Below, piece after piece: positions 1 to 5,066 of a DNA stretch of 5,066 bases (within the stretch, counting starts at the first letter, position 1; every line of letters begins with the position of its first letter). The translations under genes and the position numbers were made by a program. The notes beneath the pieces were generated by a model. The model did not search any database. It was not told the DNA's origin and saw only the letters and a program-made list of their open reading frames with translations. This DNA is from Clostridiales bacterium (GTDB taxonomy: Bacteria > Bacillota > Clostridia > Oscillospirales > Oscillospiraceae). The stretch lies in NCBI GenBank assembly GCA_019422005.1, contig JAHZEF010000167.1:1-5066 (forward strand). The letters run 5' to 3'.

Positions 1-1
1 G

Positions 2-349
2 GAGTTTGAAAAAAGGGGCGCTCCCTGCGCCTATAATAACTGGCAGGATTTCCTGAGCGGCGTGGAGCAGGGAGACGAAATCTGCCGACTGGGTTTTGAG
101 CGTCTGGTGAAATATCTGGGAGCCGGTTTGGTGACGCTGGTGAACCTGTTTAATCCGGGCTGTATTTTTCTGGGCGAGTGCTATGCACAGGCGGCGCCGC
201 TGCTCGCTGCCCCCCTGGAGCAGTATATCCGCGACCATCAGTTTTTTCCGCGGCAGGTGGTCACAGAGGTGAAAGGGTCGCGCTTCATGGGAACCTCCCC
301 GCTGATTGGGCCGGCGGCGTTCGCGATGCATAGAAGTTTGAATCCATAA
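2..349 (+). CDS. ROK family protein, C-terminal fragment (sugar kinase or NagC/XylR-type repressor)
   Basis: The reading frame is open from the left edge and ends at TAA (347-349), giving 115 residues of a protein whose start lies outside the window. A GTG at 62 could be taken as a start, but the frame upstream of it reads as ordinary protein, so this is a truncated gene. The stretch with YLGAGLVTLVNLFNPGCIFLGE matches the conserved C-terminal part of ROK proteins, normally a helix followed by an 'NPe-IviGG' strand; here the usual GG is GE. The ROK zinc motif (CxCGxxGC) would lie upstream and cannot be seen. ROK members are either sugar kinases or sugar-responsive repressors with an N-terminal helix-turn-helix, and without the N-terminus I cannot tell which. 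It converges on the oxidoreductase operon and shares its terminator. Family confidence is fairly high; function is open. Confidence 0.8.
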   Translation, partial: EFEKRGAPCAYNNWQDFLSGVEQGDEICRLGFERLVKYLGAGLVTLVNLFNPGCIFLGECYAQAAPLLAAPLEQYIRDHQFFPRQVVTEVKGSRFMGTSPLIGPAAFAMHRSLNP

Positions 350-365
350 GGCGCAGGGGGCGATT

Positions 366-383
366 TCCGGACGACGGTCCGGA
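366..383. repeat. Short perfect inverted repeat downstream of the ROK gene
   Basis: TCCGGAC and GTCCGGA flank the four-base loop GACG, giving a perfect 7-bp stem 17 bases after the ROK stop codon. No T tract follows, so it is not a classical terminator by itself. It may protect the 3' end of the ROK transcript or be incidental in GC-rich DNA. Confidence 0.5.
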
Positions 384-398
384 GAAGCCGTTTATAGC

Positions 399-431
399 AA
401 AACGCCGCAGCCAATTGGCTGCGGCGTTTTT
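399..431. terminator. Bidirectional intrinsic terminator between converging units
   Basis: AAAACGCCGCAGCC (399-412) and GGCTGCGGCGTTTT (417-430) form a perfect 14-bp stem around the loop AATT, with a further T at 431. On the plus strand the stem ends in five T; on the minus strand it ends in four T, because the plus strand begins with AAAA. It lies 49 bases after the ROK stop codon and 137 bases after the gamma-subunit stop codon, exactly where two converging transcripts need to end. Function is inferred from structure and position; the hairpin itself is directly visible. Confidence 0.9.
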
Positions 432-449
432 GACGGATTGCGCACAGGC

Positions 450-530
450 GCTCCGGCGCGCTGCGGTTCCGCTCCGGCCATGCAGAGGGAAGCTGCCGGC
501 GACGGAAGCGGGAAGGGACGGGGCTCCGGC
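450..530. repeat. Three copies of the octamer GCTCCGGC in a non-coding stretch
   Basis: GCTCCGGC occurs at 450-457, 471-478 and 523-530 in the gap between the terminator and the gamma-subunit gene. The last copy runs into the 10-bp palindrome TCCGGCCGGA (525-534). Spacing is irregular (21 and 52 bases). In DNA this rich in GC the clustering may be chance. The whole interval 350-568 has no convincing gene: open frames across it lack ribosome sites, and they run through the terminator or into the gamma-subunit gene on either strand. Confidence 0.35.
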
Positions 531-568
531 CGGAAGGGGGTATTTGGCTTCCAGGAGGGGGATCCGGT

Positions 569-1111
569 TCAGGCCTCCTGATAATCGCGCCCCAGCTGCA
601 GCGCCTTTTCGTTGACGGCCAGCAGATCCTGATGACGGGCGGAGACGACCTTTTTCAGCGCGTCCTGAATGTTGCTGCCGCCCAGTTCGGGGCATTCCCG
701 GAGCACTTTTCCCATGATAATCATGTTGGCCAGAGTGGGCATCTGATTGTCAGACGCCAGCTTGGTGGCGGGGATGTAGTGGACGGAGACGTCGGTGCGC
801 CGGACTTTGCGGCTGATCAGTGTGGAATCCACAAAGATTTTGCCGCCGGGAACCACGGCGTCCTCGTATTTGTCCAGGGACGGAAGGTTCATGGCGATCA
901 GCACATCGGGATTTCCCACAATGGGGGAGCCCACGGGCTCATCCGATAAAATGACGGAGCAGTTGGCCGTGCCGCCGCGCATTTCCGGGCCGTAGGAGGG
1001 GAGCCAGGAGACCTGACGGTCTTCGATCAGGCCCTTGTAAGCCAGAAACTTGCCGGAGAACAGAATGCCTTGGCCGCCGAAACCGGCAAACAGCAGATTG
1101 GTGGTGCTCAT
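569..1111 (-). CDS. 2-oxoacid:ferredoxin oxidoreductase, gamma subunit
   Basis: This 180-residue protein is the gamma subunit of the pyruvate/ketoisovalerate oxidoreductase family (KorC/VorC/PorC type), which with alpha, beta and delta converts a 2-oxoacid and CoA to acyl-CoA, CO2 and reduced ferredoxin in the cytoplasm. GFGGQGI at residues 10-16 is the hallmark N-terminal motif. SYGPEMRGG at 39-47 is the second conserved block of the family and includes the usual Pro-Glu-x-Arg-Gly-Gly core. Length is normal for a stand-alone gamma subunit. The ATG directly follows the beta-subunit TGA with no base between, and an AAAGGAGG site inside the end of the beta gene sits 8 nt upstream, so the start is firm and translation is probably coupled. 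It is the last gene of the operon; transcription should end at the hairpin at 399-431. The family is clear, but this subunit does not reveal the substrate. Confidence 0.95.
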   Translation of the reverse strand: MSTTNLLFAGFGGQGILFSGKFLAYKGLIEDRQVSWLPSYGPEMRGGTANCSVILSDEPVGSPIVGNPDVLIAMNLPSLDKYEDAVVPGGKIFVDSTLISRKVRRTDVSVHYIPATKLASDNQMPTLANMIIMGKVLRECPELGGSNIQDALKKVVSARHQDLLAVNEKALQLGRDYQEA

Positions 1112-2925
<1,814 letters not shown>

Positions 2926-2938
2926 GCTGTTACACCTC

Positions 2939-3145
2939 TCATTTCTCTACGGTAATGACGCAATCCGGACACATGGTGGCGCAGAAAGCACAGGCAATGC
3001 ACTTTTCCTGGTCGGTCATTTCAGCCGGATGGTGGCCTTTGACGTTGATGCGCTCAGGCGAAAGGCGCAGAATCTTTTTGGGACATGCGTCCACGCACAG
3101 ACCGCAGCCCTTGCAAAGGTCTTCATTAGAAGTTACGTTTGCCAT
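2939..3145 (-). CDS. 2-oxoacid:ferredoxin oxidoreductase, delta subunit (2x[4Fe-4S] ferredoxin)
   Basis: This 68-residue ferredoxin-like subunit passes electrons from the TPP subunit to external ferredoxin. Two complete CxxCxxCxxxCP motifs are visible: C11, C14, C17, C21-P22 and C49, C52, C55, C59-P60, enough for two [4Fe-4S] clusters. An extra cysteine, C62, follows the second motif. The linker of about 27 residues between them (with HHPAEMTDQEKC) is typical of delta subunits of this enzyme class. I chose the ATG at 3145, with GGGAGG 7 nt upstream. A longer reading starting 29 codons earlier is open, but that stretch lacks a ribosome site of its own and overlaps the promoter -10 box and the leader hairpin. 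It is the first gene of the four-subunit operon. Confidence 0.95.
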   Translation of the reverse strand: MANVTSNEDLCKGCGLCVDACPKKILRLSPERINVKGHHPAEMTDQEKCIACAFCATMCPDCVITVEK

Positions 3146-3152
3146 GGTATTT

Positions 3153-3158
3153 CCTCCC
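3153..3158 (-). promoter_or_regulatory. Ribosome binding site that fixes the delta-subunit start
   Basis: GGGAGG on the minus strand, 7 nt before the ATG at 3145. It decides against the longer open frame that begins 29 codons upstream. Confidence 0.85.
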
Positions 3159-3196
3159 TTGTTGATTTGGGAATGCTTTATGATCGGGGCTGACAG

Positions 3197-3223
3197 GGCA
3201 GCCTTCGGAATCTTCCAGCTGCC
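3197..3223 (-). promoter_or_regulatory. Inverted repeat at the expected 5' end of the oxidoreductase transcript
   Basis: On the minus strand GGCAGC (3223-3218) pairs with GCTGCC (3202-3197), and inside the 15-base loop GGA can pair with TCC. The repeat begins about 5 nt after the -10 box, so it covers or directly follows the expected transcription start near 3221. It could be a 5' stabilising hairpin in the roughly 75-nt leader or a repressor operator. The repeat is seen; the role is inferred. Confidence 0.4.
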
Positions 3224-3227
3224 ATAC

Positions 3228-3257
3228 AGCATAACATGGATGTATGGGATTTGTCAA
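3228..3257 (-). promoter_or_regulatory. Sigma-A type promoter of the oxidoreductase operon
   Basis: On the minus strand a perfect -35 box TTGACA (3257-3252) is followed after 18 nt by TATGCT (3233-3228), a 4/6 match to TATAAT that keeps the key TA and final T. A TG one base upstream of it (TGTTATGCT) makes it an extended -10. Predicted start of transcription is near 3221, leaving a leader of about 75 nt before the delta ATG. The -35 box includes the TGA stop codon of the ATPase gene. This suggests the oxidoreductase can be transcribed separately from the synthetase and ATPase genes. Confidence 0.7.
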
Positions 3258-3919
3258 AAAAAGTCGTGGGCCTGCAGCACAAGACCCAGAAGATTGGAAA
3301 GTTTCCCCTCCAGCTCCGGAAGCAGGCGATGATCCACTGTGGTCATTCGGATGGGCAGGCCGCTTTCCCCGGCAATCGCCTCCGCATAGGGGACGGAGTC
3401 CAGAACAGCCTGCGGCGTGGTCTCCGGCCCGAGATTGGAGTTGTTGACGATGGCCGTGAAGCGCAGGCCGCCGGCACGCTCAATTTCCCGCATAATCTCC
3501 AAAGCGTCGGGGACGCTGCGGGACAGGGGACGGTAACAGTTGATGACCAGCAGCATCTCATAGTCGCCCTCCTGGAGGATCCCCGGCGCGTAGCGGCCCA
3601 GCGCCAGCGCGCCGCGGTCGTCGCCGCCGATGTCCAGAACGGCATATCGGCTTTTGTCGTCTATGACGGAATACATCTCCTGCGGAATGGCCGGGATATC
3701 CACGTTGGAATTGGCATAGGGGGAACTGATCAGCCGGACGCCGTCCCGTGCCAGTTCGGCCTCGCTGTCCTTGGCGCGGAAATAGGGGTTGACGATGTCC
3801 AGATCGGCCAGGACAACCGGGCGGCCGCTCCGGGCCAGCATCCGCGCGTAGTTGACTGCGATATTGGTTTTGCCGGAGCCATAATGGCCTGCGAACAGCG
3901 TCACTCGTTTTTCTGTCAT
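3254..3919 (-). CDS. MinD/ParA-like P-loop ATPase of unknown role, linked to the oxoacid oxidoreductase
   Basis: This 221-residue cytoplasmic protein has a Walker A motif GHYGSGKT at residues 11-18, directly after the first beta strand. It is followed by VVLADLDIVNPYFR (35-48), a D-x-D motif as in the MinD/ParA/CobQ (SIMIBI) class, and a probable Walker B region YAVLDIGGDDRGALALGRY in the middle. The signature lysine of the deviant Walker A in MinD and ParA (KGGxGKT) is replaced here by His-Tyr. No CxxC metal-binding motif, as in Mrp/Nbp35 iron-sulfur carriers, is present. Membrane segments and a signal peptide are absent. AAGGAG lies 5 nt before the ATG, 18 nt after the synthetase stop codon, so both are likely co-transcribed. 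The substrate or partner is unknown. Its position suggests a role in assembly or control of the neighbouring enzymes, as CooC does for CO dehydrogenase, but that is only an analogy. Confidence 0.85.
   Translation of the reverse strand: MTEKRVTLFAGHYGSGKTNIAVNYARMLARSGRPVVLADLDIVNPYFRAKDSEAELARDGVRLISSPYANSNVDIPAIPQEMYSVIDDKSRYAVLDIGGDDRGALALGRYAPGILQEGDYEMLLVINCYRPLSRSVPDALEIMREIERAGGLRFTAIVNNSNLGPETTPQAVLDSVPYAEAIAGESGLPIRMTTVDHRLLPELEGKLSNLLGLVLQAHDFF
3256..3288 (-). terminator. Possible weak terminator at the end of the ATPase gene
   Basis: On the minus strand TGGGTC (3288-3283) can pair with GGCCCA (3272-3267, one G-T pair) around a 10-base loop, followed by CGAC and seven T (3262-3256). 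A competing fold pairs GTC/GTG with CACGAC directly before the T tract. Both stems are short and lie in coding sequence, so this is weak evidence for at most partial termination. Confidence 0.22.
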
Positions 3920-3924
3920 GATTT

Positions 3925-3930
3925 CTCCTT
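3925..3930 (-). promoter_or_regulatory. Ribosome binding site of the ATPase gene
   Basis: AAGGAG on the minus strand, 5 nt before the ATG at 3919, in the 18-nt gap after the synthetase stop codon. It supports the chosen ATPase start, and the gap leaves no room for a separate promoter. Confidence 0.75.
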
Positions 3931-3937
3931 CCGGATG

Positions 3938-5066
3938 TCAGAGCCTGTTGCGCTGGATCTTGCCGCTGATGGTCTTGGGGAGCTCCTCGCGGAAGACCAC
4001 GATGCGGGGGTATTTATAGGGGGCGGTGCGCTGCTTGACATAATTCTGGATTTCCTTTTTCAGCGCTTCCGTGCCCTCTGTGCCTTTGGTCAGCACGATG
4101 GAGGCCTTGACCACCTGGCCGCGGACCTCATCGGGCGCGGCGGACACGCCGCACTCGAGGACATAGGGCAGCTCCATGATGACCGACTCGATTTCGAATG
4201 GCCCGATCCGGTAGCCGGAGGACTTGATCAGGTCGTCCACGCGTCCCACATACCAGAAGTAGCCGTCTTCGTCGCGCCAGGCGGTATCGCCGGTGTGATA
4301 AAGGCCGTCGTGCCAGGCGGCGTCGGTACCTTCAGGATTGTTGTAATAGCCGCGGAACAGGCCGCAGATATCGGTTTTTTTGGCACGGATCACAATTTCA
4401 CCCACCTGGCCGACTTCCACGCTGTTTCCGTCGGGATCCACCAGATCCACAGGGTACAGGGGGACCGGCTTGCCCATGGAGCCGACTTTGGGGCTCATGC
4501 CGACAAGATTGCCGATCATAACGGTGGTTTCGCTCTGGCCGAAGCCTTCCATTAACCGCAGTCCCGTGGCCTTCTGGAACTGATGGAACACTTCGGGGTT
4601 CAGCGCCTCGCCGGCAATGGTGGCGTGCTCGATGGAGCTGAGGTCGTAGTGGCTCAGATCCTCTTTGATGAGCATCCGGTACATGGTGGGCGGAGCGCAG
4701 AAGGTGGTGATATGGTATTTTGCGAACATGGGCAGGATGTCCGCCGCGGAGAAGCGGTCGAAGTCGTAGACGAACACGGCGGCCTCATTGAGCCACTGGC
4801 CGTAGAGCTTGCCCCACATGGCCTTGGCCCATCCGGTATCGGAAATGGTCAGATGCAGCCCGTCGGGATTGACGCAGTGCCAGTATTTGGCGGTGATGAA
4901 ATGCCCCAGCGGATACTTGTGGCACTGGACGGCGGCCTTGGGATAGCCGGTGGTGCCGGAGGTGAAGAACATGAGCATGGGGTCTTCGCCGCACGGCGCG
5001 TCCTTGGTGCGGATGAACTCATCGCTGTACAGGCGGAATTCATTGTCAAAGTCGTGCCAGCCCTCC
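3938..5066 (-). CDS. AMP-forming acyl-CoA synthetase (acetyl-/medium-chain type), N-terminus outside window
   Basis: The frame runs from the right edge to TGA at 3938 and gives 375 residues; an internal Met at 4978 is not the start, since the codons upstream (GWHDFDNEF...CGEDP) are typical of this family. The enzyme activates a carboxylic acid with ATP to an acyl-adenylate, then to acyl-CoA. Counting from the edge: phosphate loop TSGTTGYPK at 35-43, EGFGQSETT at 173-181, YHTGD at 256-260, the hinge region GRVDDLIKSSGYRIGP at 274-289, and SGKIQR at 367-372, whose Lys369 is the catalytic lysine of the C-terminal domain. All parts needed for catalysis in this portion are intact. Roughly the first 150-200 residues are missing compared with usual family length. 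The sequence resembles the medium-chain/branched-chain (MACS) branch more than true acetyl-CoA synthetase, but the substrate cannot be read off. It lies 18 nt upstream of the ATPase gene in the same direction. Confidence 0.93.
   Translation of the reverse strand, partial: EGWHDFDNEFRLYSDEFIRTKDAPCGEDPMLMFFTSGTTGYPKAAVQCHKYPLGHFITAKYWHCVNPDGLHLTISDTGWAKAMWGKLYGQWLNEAAVFVYDFDRFSAADILPMFAKYHITTFCAPPTMYRMLIKEDLSHYDLSSIEHATIAGEALNPEVFHQFQKATGLRLMEGFGQSETTVMIGNLVGMSPKVGSMGKPVPLYPVDLVDPDGNSVEVGQVGEIVIRAKKTDICGLFRGYYNNPEGTDAAWHDGLYHTGDTAWRDEDGYFWYVGRVDDLIKSSGYRIGPFEIESVIMELPYVLECGVSAAPDEVRGQVVKASIVLTKGTEGTEALKKEIQNYVKQRTAPYKYPRIVVFREELPKTISGKIQRNRL

Noticed and set aside
415..615. 66-codon plus-strand frame in the gap after the terminator
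   Set aside because: It starts inside the terminator stem, has no ribosome site and runs into the end of the gamma gene.
285..695. 136-codon minus-strand frame crossing the intergenic gap
   Set aside because: It overlaps the gamma gene in another frame, passes through the terminator hairpin and the ROK gene end, and has an Arg/Ser/Ala/Pro-rich composition expected of non-coding GC-rich DNA.
3146..3232. 29-codon N-terminal extension of the delta subunit
   Set aside because: It would start in the promoter -10 box, lacks a ribosome site and is not like the family; the ATG at 3145 has GGGAGG at 7 nt.
3236..4555. 439-codon plus-strand open frame opposite the ATPase and synthetase genes
   Set aside because: It is antisense to two genes with clear family motifs. 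Long antisense frames arise readily in GC-rich coding DNA, and its translation shows no recognisable domain.

Overview
The window is a GC-rich piece of bacterial chromosome. Gene style (AGGAGG-type ribosome sites, tight 4-nt or 0-nt gene junctions) and gene content (ferredoxin-dependent oxoacid oxidoreductase, no aerobic functions) fit a strict anaerobe. A Gram-positive clostridial gut or rumen-type bacterium, for example in the Oscillospiraceae, is my best guess. This is inferred from general resemblance; no marker gene is present to fix the taxon.

Layout. On the plus strand, positions 2-349 hold the C-terminal end of a ROK-family protein (sugar kinase or NagC/XylR-type repressor), cut by the left edge. 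It converges on everything else. A perfect 14-bp hairpin with flanking A and T tracts at 399-431 is a good bidirectional terminator between the two converging units. The 219 bp between the genes (350-568) otherwise hold a small hairpin, three copies of a GC-rich octamer and no convincing gene.

All remaining genes lie on the minus strand and are read from right to left. They are an AMP-forming acyl-CoA synthetase (N-terminus beyond the right edge), a 221-residue P-loop ATPase of the MinD/ParA type, then a complete four-subunit 2-oxoacid:ferredoxin oxidoreductase in the order delta (two [4Fe-4S] ferredoxin), alpha (VorB type), beta (TPP-binding), gamma. The synthetase and ATPase are 18 nt apart. 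The ATPase and delta are separated by 108 nt that carry a strong-looking sigma-A promoter (TTGACA, 18 nt, TATGCT with an upstream TG), whose -35 box overlaps the ATPase stop codon. The four oxidoreductase genes follow with 13 nt, a 4-nt ATGA overlap and a direct TGA-ATG junction, so they surely form one transcript.

How they work together. The oxidoreductase interconverts a 2-oxoacid plus CoA with acyl-CoA plus CO2, exchanging electrons with ferredoxin. The alpha subunit looks like the branched-chain (2-ketoisovalerate, VOR) type. An AMP-forming acyl-CoA synthetase beside it would make the same acyl-CoA from a free acid and ATP. Together they could run reductive carboxylation of branched-chain or aryl fatty acids toward amino acids; alternatively the oxidoreductase works in amino-acid fermentation. 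The ATPase is the uncharacterised member of the cluster and the most interesting gene here. I found no mobile element, CRISPR array, tRNA or rRNA, and no clearly new system.
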